Shown: positions 36,286-52,632, counted from the stretch's first letter. The stretch is 64,000 nucleotides of DNA from Syngnathus acus (GCF_901709675.1 NC_051090.1:4146342-4210341), one strand, 5' to 3'. A program made the numbers and translations. The notes: generated by a model not told the origin, from the sequence alone.

Positions 36286-36935
36286 ACATGAAAGTCTTCT
36301 TGCTGATTTATTCCTGGAAGATGCACGGAAGGATCTTGCTTAAGTGTCAGGGGAAATGCACAGACTAGCATTTACCTCTTTAAAAATCAAGAGTGACATG
36401 TAAAAAGTGACAAGAAAGGAAAGGCAACACAATGCAATGCAATGTCGGCCACTACAAAGAATTTCCTGGTATTTTAACAAGGGTCCTGGGATTGGGGAAT
36501 TCGAAGCCCGGGAGCCAAGGCGCCTGCTGGCTGGCCGCCTGCCTTTCCAGAAGTGACAGTGCATTTCCTTCCTGGCTGACCCCAAAGTTTGCATGTTGTT
36601 GACACCTCTTCACCTCCACCCTTTCCTTTGAAAAATAATACAACAGCGTTTTATGGGCCCCAGGGAGGAATTCACTTCTTTTTTGTTGGGGGGCTTTGTT
36701 GGAACTTCGACAACAGATGATTTTTAGCTTTGTTCTCTTGTCTTTGGAGTGATGCCTTGAGATGGCAATCACTTTATTTCAGTTCCACTTTTGGCCAGGT
36801 GAGGGCGCAAATGCGAGGATCAAACTGTTTAGAAGTGAAAAAAGCGGCTGTCTCTTTAAGACCGGAAGTTGGAGTTTAAGTCCTTTTTAGGCGTTTCCGG
36901 GACACTCTCGTCTGTGGTTTCAACCGAAAGTAAGC

Positions 36936-37760
36936 ATGTCGGAGTCCCTGGCCGCGATCCCCGATGTGGAGATTGATCCAGATGGTACCTTCAAGTATAT
37001 TTTAGTTCAAGTGAAAGTGAAAAACGGCGATGTCTGCAAAAACATTGTTCGTGGTACAAAAAGTGCCGAGTATCACAGTAAGTCAACGGAAAGGTCGCAG
37101 CTTTGCAGAGGTGTCAAACTAGTGGTAAACAATGACACGTTTAATCATCAAAAGCGTGTCTTCTTTTAAAGAAAGACAACAGTTTGAGTAGTTTATGCTA
37201 AAAAATAAATTACTAATGAAATTGTAGAATGGGCTATTTCGAGCCGATATTTCATTTCGGACTGACTCATGTTGTGCAATGAATTATTTGCAGATCATAT
37301 TTTTGAGAAGGTCAAGCCAGCTGTGGAGGCCTTGGGCTTGGAGTGTCACTGCCTCGGTGGAGGGAAGATCGAGCACAAGAGTCAAGAGAAAAGAATAAGG
37401 GTGTTCGGAGAGTCCACTGTAAGATATTTTTTAAATACAAATTAGACTATGTACAGTTTTTGGCCTTTAGGTGTTTCTTGAATACACTATAATCAACAAA
37501 TGTGCCTTTACAAATGTTCAGTTTTAATGCATGACAGGTGAATAGAATGGCCCAAAAAAAAAAAAAAACATATAGTTGTGCCAGATCACCTTAGCTGTAC
37601 CTTCATAGCTAAACTTAATACTATGACCTATTCATATGCAGACAGTCTTGTTCTTTTTTGTTTTTAGGGTTTTGGTAAAGCAGACCACTCAGTTTCAGTG
37701 GAGAAGTTGAAGAGCTTCTTCAGCGACTACGAGATCACCTGGAGTGACGACAAAAAATAA
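36936..37760 (+). CDS. phpt1: 14 kDa phosphohistidine phosphatase
   Basis: PHPT1 removes phosphate from histidine residues of cytosolic proteins. Exons are 36936-37077, 37294-37418 and 37668-37760, in phase, giving 119 residues (human 125). Diagnostic segments are [19 protein letters not shown] near the start, [11 protein letters not shown] with the catalytic histidine, [20 protein letters not shown] in the middle, and [14 protein letters not shown] with a YEITW ending. The start ATG is the first in the exon and gives the family's usual N-terminus. In human the gene is on 9q34, so its position between sele and firrm is not the mammalian arrangement. Confidence 0.93.
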
Positions 37761-40205
37761 GTTAATTTCTTTACATTTGCACTATTTAAAAAGCCAAGAG
37801 TCAAACTATGTATTTGTGTTTTTTTTATGTCATAAATACACCCAAGCACAATTATATCAGTGCAGGAATTATTTATGTTGTTAAGGAATGGAGAGATGAG
37901 CAAGCCTTACTCAGAAATAGAAGGACTCGACCCCTAATTTTACTTTTTAATCGACTGTGATCACTCACAATCGGTGGCTGAGTGCCAAGCGTAAAGTCCA
38001 TACAGGAAGGAGTGAGACATTCGGAATCACAGACACATCCTGTAATTGAGGGGAAATGTTTCATTTTTTATCAAAACCCAGAAGGCAAAGAGAAACTTTG
38101 GCTTCTTATCGTGATAAAACGTTTATTTTGTGAGCTGTGTTCATGGCCGTTGTTCACACTCTTGCTTGACTGCCAAAATAAATTGAAGCCGGGAAAGTGA
38201 AACTTTGGGTGGAAAACAAAACTGACTCTTTGTTTTATCTGTGCTTGTGGATAATTTCATTCATCCTGTTTCATTTCTTTCTCGGGGCATTGAAATGATA
38301 CCAGCTACTCTGTTGTGTTTGGTTTTCATTTATTTCAGCAGTTTTTGCAGAATGTTAGGAAATAGCGCATTTAATCATGCATACAAACAAATTGTACATT
38401 CATTGCCTTTATTTTTTTATTGTATCCTTTTGAGCATTGAAATAATTTCTTCCCTGGGATTAAAATATAGCAGCCAGTGAGTGTAATTCACTAAGATTTT
38501 TTGGACGAGATAATCACCACTATATCCTCTTCCTGGTGTTTTTGTACATTGAGTTGACTTAAGTTCCCAAAGGTGCAAGTCGGCGCTTAAGCACTAGAGC
38601 CATTTTTATCATCACCTTCATTGTTTTGCCATGAATCAACCTCGAAGAGGATTCAGAGGCCTCCTCACCTTGAACGGCGAAGGCGACATGTCTGCTGGCA
38701 ACCCAGCCAATTACCCTGTGGCCTTGAATGGAGAAAAACAAAAGGCTGTCTTCCTTCCAGGTTGCATCCTCAAACCGGGGCCAGTTTCCTGTGAACCGGT
38801 AAACTCCGTTACTCTCCTAACAGGCAGCAAGGGAGAGTCGGAGACCCAGCCCCCTTCTCGGAAAACGTATCTGCTCCATTTTAGTATCTGAGGTGGGGAA
38901 GTGTTGTCATAAGGGCAAGTCCATGACGGGCAATTAATATTAGCCAGGTATCATTTTCCTTCAAGTGTATAAAATTCGCTTTGAAATCGTGACAAAACAA
39001 GCAATAGATGTCATCGACAAAATTAAAAGGCACTTGTGGATTTCATCATTTAGATGACAAATTGGGCTAAATTTAACTTTCTCCAAATGAATTCCTTCCT
39101 GGCCCGACGACTTCAGACGCCTTCGGTACGCTGCCGGGAAACTCAGAGCAGTGAAGGTGTGTGTTGACTCCACATTTCTACATGTCATTGGAGAAACAAT
39201 AGCTTTCCCACACACTGAGCTCATTAGCTCTCACTCAGCCATCCCAAGATAAAGCTAGAAATTCCTAAATGTCATTATTATGAAGTAGCAAGCCCTGCTT
39301 CATGGCTAAGTGATGCTTATTTTATTTTTTTGCTTTTCAGCATCCTGCCCAACAAAGGGCAAATGATTGAAATAAGGTTTCATTAAGTTACGTTTTTAAA
39401 TTTGTGCAATACATGCCTTTTTTACACAAGTTGTTGCCTTAATTCCAATGTTTTGCTGTTGTGTTCTTGTTTGTGTATCAGTCAATATTTTTTTGAATAA
39501 AAAAATACAATCAACTCAAGTTGGATTGACGGTGCAATACTAAAACTGTATTAAAAAACAGTTGCAAAGTTTGTAAACATTTGTACATTTTTAGAAAATT
39601 TTCTTAAACCAGAGACACAAATATCCTTTTTTAGATGCCGTTTTTGCACTGAATCTGAAACTGCCGTTAATTTTTTATTTATTTACAAATAAATAACAAA
39701 ACTGTCTCAAAAACCTGACGTGCTAGAATAAAAAGGAAATCAATTTAGAAATCAGCGTCGAATATGCGTGGACATTGAAGAAAATTGAGAAAACAAGAAA
39801 AAACATAACAAAGAAGTGGATGTGACATCACATCCGGTTTGAGAGCTCACGCGCGAGACATGAAACGCTACTCTTAACAACTTATGCGATTGCAAAGGAA
39901 TAAAAATGTAGTTGTCAACTTGAGTTGAAACAAATTCAACTGCAATAGTAAAGTGACCCATGAAGAAGACGACAGAAGTTCGCCATTAAGTCTGTAAGTA
40001 CGAGAACAATGCTATGCTAAGGTGCTACATGAAACGCTCAAATTAGCTTAGCCACGTAATTGCCCACAGAGTGAACGAAAGTACACATGTTGTTTGGGCG
40101 AACTTTACAAGTTGACTCACTTTTCAAGTGACTCACTTGTTGTTATTGATCCCTTTGTATCGTTCGGACATCGTGTCCGATCTCCTCTGGTAGACTGGTG
40201 ACATC
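37761..40205. other. phpt1 3' region and phpt1-firrm spacer
   Basis: No gene recognised. The stretch 38631-38891 is open on the plus strand but has no recognisable motif or splice support. In human METTL18 lies between SELE and C1orf112; I found no METTL18-like coding sequence here. The last about 200 bp before 40206 probably contain the firrm promoter and leader. Confidence 0.5.
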
Positions 40206-43200
40206 ATGTCCCAGACCAACACTTCACTCCTGGACGAGGTGGCGCAATGGAGCCAGGAAACCTGCCGCCAGGAGCTCAAGGCTGTCTTGCCCAAACTTAC
40301 CATATCCTTCTCGGTACTTTCTTGTCATGTAACTGTCCATAAAATTGACATTAAAATACAGCCAGCCAGGTTGCCCTTTACTTCTACTTGCTGATGACGT
40401 CAGTATTTTTCACTCCAGTGCTGTAATTAAAATCAACATTTGTAATGTGAATTAAAAATGGCTAATATTCATTCACTGTTGACGTCTTGCTTTCTCTTTG
40501 CTGTGATTTTCTTTAACTGTATACACGCTTTACAACACAAGTCTGAGGGCTGGGATGATCATATACGTAAGTTATGTTTACTTTTTGCAATAGTTCAGTT
40601 TGACCAATTTTAATCCTTGGATTCCCCTCCAACTTCCCTTCAGGTGTACTGAAGATAATAACAGACATGTTCCTTCCTCACATTGCTCTGACAGACCTAG
40701 AAAATGAATGCTTCTCCAAAATTTTACCAAAGGTAAATGGCATACACTTGCACTGCATAATTCTGGTTAGTTATTCTTGACCATATCTGCAGGCGGTTAC
40801 CATGTTTGAAAGTATGATGAAAGAACTTTCAATCCAAGTTGGAGGCTTGTCCAGTCAAAACCCAGAAATGTGTTCATTACTGAGGAACATTCTGAAGGTA
40901 GATTACCTCACCTTTATTTTTCAGTCATTGGTTACATTTCTGTGCTTTTAAATATGCTTTGGCACTCTATATTGATTAGATTTTATTGTCAGTCACTGAT
41001 GCAGATCATCGATGCAATGTCGGCATGTGTGCGTCACGTCGGCACATATGATGAGGTCCTGGACCTTATGTCTATCCGCACCTTACCATCATGCATCCTA
41101 AAAGTTCTGCGAGACACTTTTCAGCACTGTAAGGTGAGTCTCGTAGAGCTGAACAAATTTGAAAATCGGAGCTATCTTGTGATGTGTTATTGTGTTAGCA
41201 ACTGCAAAGACATTTGCATATTGTCGACAGGAGAGCGAGGTGGTCTACTGTGGCCGTTTCTCCCTGGTGGCTGACCTTCTGCAAAGCCTCTTCAAGGAGG
41301 CCTACGCCCTCCACAAGGCCCTGTTGGAGCTCCTGGACCGGTTATCCCTTGATGACAATGCCTCTGAAGAGGAAGTGTCTGACATCGTCATCGGTTGTAC
41401 CAGTTGAGGAGATGCCCCCCTCACGTTTCTTTTGCGCTCTTTCCATGATGAAGCTCATTTGCCTTGTCAATTAATGTAACCTTCTGTTTTCATCATGTTC
41501 CTCAGTACTACACAGCCTCCTGGACATCTGCTCAGTCATCTCCAACCTGGACATGGCGCTGCATGCAAACACGTGGAAGTTCCTCATCAAGTCAGTGCCA
41601 GAACTATATATATAGAAAAATATCATTTTTAGAACTTCAAATAACTATAAATTACTGTACACTTGCTTTATCAATTAAAGAGGACCTTAAAAATGCATAT
41701 GAAATCACAATTGCAATATTGACCAAATCATCCAGCTCCTCATTTGAAACTGTCCTTCCCCTGCTCAGACAGAGCGTGAAGTACCATTCGCTGGTGGAGG
41801 AGCATCTGCACCACGGCGACATCAGCTCCAGCCTGTGCGACAACCTGCTGGCCTCCTTCCACAACTCCGTCGATCTGGCCGAGCAGATAACGCTTGCCCG
41901 TCTGCAGGTATGCGACTGTGTGCTTGGCAATCAGCACAACTATATCCCATTTATAGAATAATGACTTGCCACTTCCTGTGGTAACCCCCCTCGCTTGATG
42001 TATTTTCTATCACAGAAGGTATTTTCAAGTCAAAGGTCAAAGATGTTTTGCTTTTGTGCACCTTTGTGCGTTTTGCTAGGAGGCAACACAAAGCGCAGAA
42101 CACAAACTGTTCCAGAGAACTGCAAAGATGTGCAGATTATTTGCCAACACTTTGGTTCTTTACGTAAAGGTCAGGAAAAAAAACATCTTGTTGCGTAATC
42201 ATCTCCAGCTTAGTTTGAAATACAAATTCTTTGCTCTTTTCACAGGAGTTCAAATCTTTCTTAACAAGGTCTTGTGGAAACTTTCATAAACTTTACCTCC
42301 AGATTATCAGGTACATGCGATCTGATTTACACTCACCGATTGGAATATTTGTCTAGGAACCTTGGAGCAATGTGGAAATGTGTCACTATCTTTCAGTAAA
42401 TTCCCCCCTAGCTTGTGTGCTCCTGCATTGCCTCCGCCTCTGTCTGAGGAGCTGAACGCGGCGGCCCTCGTTCCCATGGAGGCTCTTCTTTCTCAACTCT
42501 TACCTCTCAGGCCTTTTGCCGAAGTTGTCTTGCAAGAAGACCTGCGTGAGTTTGTCTAAATTCACCAATTTAAGCTGTGCGTTATTAATATTTTTCTTAA
42601 ATATATTACATAGCCAAAGAAAATAGATATGTTAGTATAATTATAAATTCAAATGTAGAATGCAAAATGTTTTTTAACACAAATTTAAATATATATATAT
42701 TTTTACATATAACTTACATTTTAAATAATGGGCATTTTAAAAGTAAAAAATATTAAATAAAAAAAAATATGATTATACAACCACTTCCACTTTTTTTTAC
42801 GCAGGGTTGAATCAGCAACATGAGCTTCCTCAGTGTCTTTTGCTGGCTAACGTGTTGGATCAGTTGGTCTCCCAGCCTGAGGAGGTGCTGCAGCTTTGGC
42901 ACTCCGGCAGTCAGCATTCCGAGGAAACGCCACGGTAACGTTGCCATCACGCCGCATTTGTCCTTTTTAAATGGGCCAGATTGGTTAGTTTCAATATGAC
43001 CTTTGTAGATTGATGTTGAGTATGTGTTTCCAGGCTTCCTCTCTACCGGGCGGTCTTCCGTAGTTTCCGATATTGCTACGCCGAGCGGAAGCTGCCGGCG
43101 CTGTTACCCGGGGTGATGACGAAAGGGCAGGCCCAAGTTTGGGTGTCTCTGCACAGTCACCTGTGCGTGCACCTTTGCGCCAGCGTGGCTGTTCTTTCGC

Positions 43201-46117
43201 CATTACACTTCTCTGTTCTGGTGAGTTCTACGAAGCTTGTATTGTAAACTGCATCAGGACTCATAAAAAAATATATGAAATGACTTTAGGAGCATTCTCG
43301 CAATAGCACATTTCAAATGAATAGGCCCTCAGTTTCACTTTCAGTTTGCTGTGAAATCCGCTGTTTATTGGAGTTTTTCCTGACTCTAATCTCCTTTTGG
43401 CTCCTGCTGGAGGGATTTCCTCTCATTCAATGTCAACTTTGTTTTTTGTTCTGGTTTAAATTTGAGATAGCATTTTATCCCTCTGTTTTCAATACACCCA
43501 CTTTTATATATTTTTTCTCCATTTTAGGAGCGTTGCTTGTTGGAGGCCACGCTGCAGGCTGACACTCAGACTGCTCTGCTGGCCACGGATGTGTGGTGCT
43601 TCACTGCGCGGTGAGGATGGCTTTGTGGCGTTAATCTTTTTCTTTTAGATCTATACTTACTTACCCTCAAAATGCCAATGTGCTCGCTAACAATGATTTT
43701 TTTTTCTGAAAAACATGTATTTACATGCTGTCGATCATGTGACCTTATAAAAATCATCAAATATTCATTTGTATTTATCATTTGTACTTTAATGCGTGTT
43801 TGTCTGTTTTGTTGTAGGTACGGAACAGCTGAACTATGTCTCCATCATGTCCTTCTCGTTGCTCATCTGGTGGGTATTCTGCAAGACCACCCCTGCCCCA
43901 ATCTCTGAAATTTGTGGGTTGCTCAAGGACCACTCAATGAAGCAAAACGTAGCATCACACTGTTGATTAAAACTTTGACATCTGATCCGAGAGAAGAAGG
44001 TTTTAAAAGTTCACTTCCGAGTGTGGTGCAGTGCTGTTTGGATGCTAAAATAACTCAAAATCCCATAATCTCTCCGCGGGGTCCCCAGCGGCACCCCGAC
44101 TGAGGTGACGATTGATGTCGCCGGAACACCTTTGCCATAATCCCTCCAATTCAAGCTCATCTCACACATTTGCAGCCGATCTCAGAACCCCCTTTGATTT
44201 TCACACTACCAACGAGCACCCCTTCTCTTTGCTTCGACCACCTCAGGTCAAAACTAGCATGGCTGAGTGCTACCAGAAGTCTCACCTGGGCTTGCTGCTC
44301 AGACGCATGCTTTTCCTCATGACGCCCAGCCATCAGGTTAGCAGGATCCGCATACAGTAGTCCCACTTTTTGGGGGTGAGGAGCATATCTGTATATTTGA
44401 TATCTATTTTTTTTAACATAGATGGAATTCTTGACACATTTCCCTCCATCCGAGGCTGAAAATCTCCCAGTGTGGCGTCATGTCCTCCTCAGAGCTCTTT
44501 CAAATGATGCCCGTCAACGCGTGGAGGCAGACATCATCGCTTTAGCACAAAAAGCCTTGAGCGACTGGCAAAATGGAGGCCACAAACTGGGCCAAGTGGA
44601 GAAACTGGTGAGGACAATATTATGAGTAACAGTCACCTACCTCAGGCAGTGTGTGACAGTGTTGTTGTTGTTTCCAGAATGCGGTGCTACAATGCCTCCT
44701 AGTGGTGGTTCAAGGAAAGTCACCTCTTGAGGAACGGTGCGCGACATCAGCTTTGAGGATAGTCACACAACTGTGGCAGCGAATGACACCACATCAGGTG
44801 AAACACGCAAGCTACTAACAAATAGTTTGTATCACTTTTAGGTTCATCTTGAAATTTAACCTAAGTTGTGTTTGTATCTCTCTAATGTACAGGTGCAGAG
44901 CCATCCTGTGTTGCACGTCACTCTACGCCTCCTTTTGTCAATTACGGCACCTTTAGTGACAAACATAGACCCGCCTGTGATCATTCAGGTGTGTAGATTC
45001 TGGATTGACTTTGAGCACATAGTGGAGACTGTTATGTAGTTTGTGTGTGTGTGTGTTTTAGGTCCTGTTGTGTGTAGACGCTGTAGTATCTCAAAAATGT
45101 GCAGATGAGTTGCTCCTGGCCGCTCTAGAGTTCCTTTCATCACTGGGGAATATCTTTATTCCTCCTGACAACCAGGTACAGACTCCAACCAATCAGAATA
45201 CGGGATTAAATAGATACTGCAATTGACTTGTACTTTTCCATCCCGTCTCCAGAGTGAAATTGTTCCCAAGTTGAGCAGCTTGTTTGGAGTGCTGTTAGCA
45301 CAAAGTTCCCCCTGGTTGCTGCATCAGCACGCTTTGGAGGCTTTTGCTCATTTTGCGGAGGTAAAGCAACAGCACCGATAATACTACAAAATTCAAGTTA
45401 CAACTCATTTATTTACCCACCATCATACCTGCTGATTTTTGAAGGTCACAAACCACGAAGAGATCATTTCCTGGAGTTTAGGTGTGGAACAAACCAAAAG
45501 CAAAGTGGTGGATTTTCTTCGCAAGGTAAGAAAAGTATGTTTGTCAGCGATTGCCTGCTAAAAGGCTGGATTTGAATGTGGGTGTGTTCTGTTGTAGACC
45601 GTTAACACAGTGGAAGAAGCAAAGGAAGCACGGCTAGGAAGAATCGAAGCAGAGAGAACTATTTTAGAGCAACACAACCAGACGCTGGACACCCCAAAAC
45701 AGGTTTCCACCGAGCTTTCTGCTCCATCTGCGACTCATTTGGAGGTTAGTAATGTAACTTGCTGTTATTAAATCAATTTTACTTGGTTTTATTTTAGAAT
45801 TTTATTTTAGAATGTCAACGACAATGATAATTTTCTTTTTTCTTTTGCCAAACTTTATCGTTAAAATGTTGTTCCCATTTACTGCGCAGCCGCAAGCCAA
45901 ACGAGCTCGGCAGGAGAACGTTGGGGATGAGGAGTTCAGCCGCAACATGCAGACAGCTGAAACTGCACTGAGAGCCCTGCATGCGCTTGCTACAGGTAAA
46001 ACAGGCACACAGGAGTCTCCTCCTCCTCCTCCTTCGTGGCTGGCATCCAGACTTCAAGAGTTGCAGGTGCTTCTAAATGACATTAGCTCAGTCACATCTG
46101 CAAAGCAGCCCTCATGA
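40206..46117 (+). CDS. firrm: FIRRM (C1orf112-type) regulator of recombination
   Basis: FIRRM partners with FIGNL1 to remove RAD51 from DNA in crosslink repair and replication. I resolve 24 coding exons: 40206-40313, 40542-40566, 40644-40732, 40793-40897, 40993-41133, 41231-41393, 41506-41590, 41769-41907, 42080-42169, 42246-42310, 42397-42545, 42805-42934, 43034-43220, 43528-43610, 43818-43869, 44247-44336, 44422-44607, 44678-44797, 44893-44988, 45062-45175, 45253-45360, 45445-45525, 45598-45744 and 45890-46117. All phases agree and the product is 926 residues (human about 853). The protein is helical, without enzymatic motifs. Words shared with human C1orf112 include HSLLDICSVIS, HANTWKF, SKFPPSL, RYGTAELC, EAENLP, AFAHFAE, TNHEEI and AKRARQE. 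It ends tail to tail with scyl3, as in human. Confidence 0.92.
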
Positions 46118-46751
46118 CCTGTTATTTGTATATAGGAAAAGTCATTTCATCTGTATTAAGGCTGCTTATCTGTTTTTTTATGGATCAAATTATTAAATTT
46201 TTGAATAGAAAATTGATTTTCTTTTCAAGTTTAAATCTGAGGTAATACTTATGAATGAAAACTGGGATATGGTACTGTTTTATACATCTCCATAGATTTA
46301 TAATATTAGGAACTACTACTTTAGTAGGTCAACTGAAAAACTGAAACTATTATAGTTTTACAACACGGTAAAGATTTTAATAGGCCCAAAAAGACAAAAT
46401 CAGGCTTCTGTACAGTAAACGCTTTGATTTCACCAGCAACTTCCCCAAAAAGCCACTAATAAATTAATCTGATGCATACGCCACATTCATTCAAAGTGCA
46501 ACAAGTCTTCTGGGCATCAAACCTGACTCGGGTTGGAGAAATCCAGATCTTCACGTGCCCTTAGCAAAGTTAGCACTTTTTTCCCCCCCCCACCATGTTC
46601 TGTCAGCATCATCCATGTCAGTTGGCAAGCAATTAAAAATGGCTTCATTTATATCCCCCACCCATCTGATCAGCATTGATTCCTTCCAGTTGAATTAACA
46701 AAGGCAAGTCATTCTTCTTGCGTCAAAAACTCAAAAAAAATATTTGAAGGG

Positions 46752-46757
46752 TTTATT
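46752..46757 (-). terminator. Polyadenylation signal of scyl3
   Basis: AATAAA on the minus strand lies about 45 bp beyond the scyl3 stop codon. The firrm 3' end comes from the other side, with ATTAAA near 46190, so the two transcripts converge within about 680 bp. Confidence 0.55.
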
Positions 46758-46799
46758 ACTTTTGGGGGGGAGTGTTCCAGAGTGGGTTCCTGGTTAATG

Positions 46800-50049
<3,250 letters not shown>

Positions 50050-50904
50050 TGCTGCTCACCATCCACCGCACTGCACTTGAGGGGGGGAGAGTGCAAAGTT
50101 ACTTACCGGTGGGCGAAATGGCGCTTTACAATTAGCGTCATGACGTCATGTCCGTAGCGAATCATACACAGTAGTTTACTATCTTAATGACAATAAATAA
50201 ATGGTTACATCAAACACAATATTAGAAGTTCTGGTTTACGTGCATATTCTACCGCGATTGATTATAATATCATTAATAACCTTTGCGGTCAGATGAATAC
50301 TGACTTCATGCATGTTGGGTTAGTTTTTGCAAGTCTTGTAAACACGGCGTGCAAAACAACCAGTTTATTTCAAACGAGGAAAAAAACGAGCAGAATAACG
50401 ACATCGCGGAAGATTAGAACCTATCGATCCACCATTACAGTTGTCACTAATGTCAGAATGAAACATTTTCAATTCCGCGTCATTTACCTGTTTGACTCAA
50501 CTGGCGGCGAGGAAGATGTTAGCCAGCCTCGCTAGTTGCCTCGTCAGCTGGCCATTGCTACAACTCGCCGTAGCCCGGACGGCTTCCAAACCACCATACG
50601 GGGCGTTATGAAACTTAATAATTCACGCGAGTAATTTAAATGGTCAGGTTGTTGTTTACAAAAACGAAAGGACTCCGAATGGCTTCTGACTATGCTAACG
50701 CGCTGTAAACACAGACATTTCCGGTATCGATAAAACCACGACACACGAGGGGGAGACATTCACAGCATTGGGATTTTTCTTCTTCTTTTTAGTTCAATTT
50801 ATATTTAACTTATTCATTTTAAAAATGAATTTATTTTATCGCACTGCACATTGTTCGTTTTTTTTTTTGTGCTTCAAGAAGTTTAAAGCGGAAGTTAGTG
50901 TCGG
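50050..50904. other. scyl3 upstream region
   Basis: The likely scyl3 promoter and 5' leader lie immediately upstream of 50049. Beyond that I see no coding sequence or named repeat up to about 50900. Confidence 0.45.
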
Positions 50905-51300
50905 GTCTAGTGTTGGCTCGTGAGTGAACGATTCGTTCAAAGGAACGAATCTTTTCAGTGAACGAGAGTGAACGAATTACTTCCTATAGTGATTCGTTCT
51001 TTTTTCAGTGCATATCAACCAGTAGGTGTCAGTAATGCGCACTGAAGCTGGTCCCACCTCGCCGTAAAACAAAACGAAGAAGAAAACGACGTAACTTCCT
51101 GTTCACGAACTGAACGGATCTGTGAGTGTACGAGTCAGTGATTTGCATTTCTAGTTCATCGCGAGAAGGGATCAGTGAGGGAACGAATCCTGACTTTCCC
51201 GTTGGCGAACGAGTCAATGGGTGAACTGCCTTCCTTCCCGTGCATCAACGGATCAGTCAGTGAACGTCTCCCTCCTGGCGTGAACTATGTAAGCCAGAAT
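50905..51300. repeat. Cluster of GAACGAATC-type palindromic words
   Basis: GATTCGTTC and its complement GAACGAATC recur around 50930-50950, 50990 and 51180. Related GAACGA and GTGAACG words are dispersed between them. The pattern resembles an inverted-repeat-bearing non-autonomous element common in fish, but ends and family are not established. Confidence 0.4.
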
Positions 51301-51435
51301 GTAGAACCACTCACTGAAACGCCACTTCTTTTATGCACGTTTTCTCCAAGCTAACGGCTAACTTTATTGCATGAAGGGATGCGCCCTTATCCAAAAAACG
51401 GGGAGATTATGCTTCTCTTTGGGTATTTTATAAGT

Positions 51436-51605
51436 TAAAGATGGTGAGCGGCAGCGGAGCCCCATTTCAACCCCTTACACTGAGTGCCAAGCAGGGAAGA
51501 AATGGGTACCATTTTTATAGTCTCCGGTATGACCCGGCCGGGGTTCTAACCCACAACCTCCCAGTCTCAGGGCGGACACTCTACCACTAGGCTACTGAGC
51601 TGGTA
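51436..51605 (-). mobile_element. tRNA-derived SINE
   Basis: Read on the minus strand, it starts with an A-box-like TAGCCTAGTGG, then a B-box-like GGTTAGAACCC with CCCGGCCGGGTCATACC. The body has ATAAAAATGG and GGCACTCAGTGTAAGGGG. This arrangement is typical of a tRNA-headed SINE family widespread in fish. The copy looks fairly intact but carries no autonomous function. Confidence 0.65.
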
Positions 51606-51660
51606 AACACTATTGTCTAGTGGTATAACACTTATAGTAGTTTTTAAATAACGTGTAGGC

Positions 51661-51685
51661 ATATATATATATATATATATATATA
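51661..51685. repeat. (TA)n microsatellite
   Basis: A short perfect AT repeat just upstream of a 179-bp tandem duplication. Confidence 0.85.
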
Positions 51686-51708
51686 CGCCTAAATATTGTT
51701 ATCCAATA

Positions 51709-52065
51709 TATCTACTGCAGTTTCACATTGGATTGCTGGTTTGAGGTTTACTTTTAATATTATTATTTTTAATAAACATTTATGTTAAAACTTGTCTGCT
51801 GTTTTATTCCTTGTTTTTATATTCGCCAATTAAAACATAAAAATCAGACATTTGGTTAACTCCTTTATATGACAATATGTGTATGTATATCTACTGCAAT
51901 TTCACATTAGATTGCTGGTCTGAAATTTACTTTTATTATTTTAATAAACATTAAAAACCTGTTAAAACTTGTCTGGTGTTTTATTCCTTGTTTTTATTTT
52001 TTTGGGCATGAAAACAAACATTTGACATTTGGTTAACTATGACAATATGTATATGTGTTTTACGT
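51709..52065. repeat. Tandem duplication with period about 179 bp
   Basis: Two direct copies start at CTACTGCA (51712 and 51891). They share TTTCACATT, GATTGCTGG, TTGTCTG-TGTTTTATTCC and CATTTGGTTAAC, with scattered substitutions and small indels. No coding potential. Confidence 0.75.
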
Positions 52066-52149
52066 TGTGTAATATGTGTTGGTGTCCCCCAAAATAAAGA
52101 GCAAGTAGTCAAATACACATTCTTGACACGTACAAAAAATGAATAAAGT

Positions 52150-52242
52150 TATTAGGTACACCTGAAAATGGTGGTGTACCTAATGTAGTGTCTGTGTGAC
52201 GTCACAGATGAACCAGCCAATCAGGAGGTGGGGGCGGGTGTG
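52150..52242 (-). repeat. Left flanking unit of the telomere-like array (inverted copy)
   Basis: This segment is the reverse complement of the units at 55044-55496. It has AGGTACACC, GTGACGTCAC, the GCCAATCAG equivalent of CTGATTGGCTG, and GGGGGCGGGTGTG. It lies about 465 bp left of the array edge and points the opposite way to the right-hand copies. Confidence 0.75.
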
Positions 52243-52555
52243 TAAACGGCAGGGATTTACAGTACCAGACACATATATATATATATGCATATATATATCA
52301 TTGACAATTATTCTCAAAGCATCCCCTGATCTTAAGCTCCCAAGAGAGCAAGGACAAACTAAAAAAAAAACTACTAAAAGAAAGAAATAGTCGTATCATT
52401 TTATTTCATCGTATTTATATATTTATCATAAATGTATTGTTTATTCATATAAAGGCCAGTCCGCGAAAATATTTCTGACGCGTAACCGGTCCGTGGCACA
52501 AAACTATTCTCTTGTAAGCCTCCATAAAACGATATTTATTCCAGGAAATGTGAGT

Positions 52556-52632
52556 GAGGCTTACATAGTGTAGTGGTTAGTGCTCTGGGCTCTCACCCCA
52601 GCGACACGGGTTCGAATCTCAGTGGGGCATAA
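52556..52632 (+). pseudogene. Decayed tRNA-Glu(CTC)-like sequence
   Basis: A perfect 5-bp anticodon stem (CTGGG/CCCAG) encloses the loop CTCTCAC, with anticodon CTC. An A-box-like TAGTGTAGTGG and a B-box-like GGTTCGAATCT are in the right order and spacing. The acceptor stem does not pair and the T stem pairs only in part. I therefore read it as a tRNA pseudogene or the head of a tRNA-derived element, not a working tRNA. Confidence 0.5.

Noticed and set aside
38631-38891. 86-codon open frame between phpt1 and firrm
   Set aside because: No recognised domain, no splice partners and not similar to METTL18, which is expected near here in human; kept only as spacer.
52556-52632. Functional tRNA-Glu gene
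   Set aside because: The acceptor stem does not pair and the T stem is broken, so it is listed as a pseudogene.
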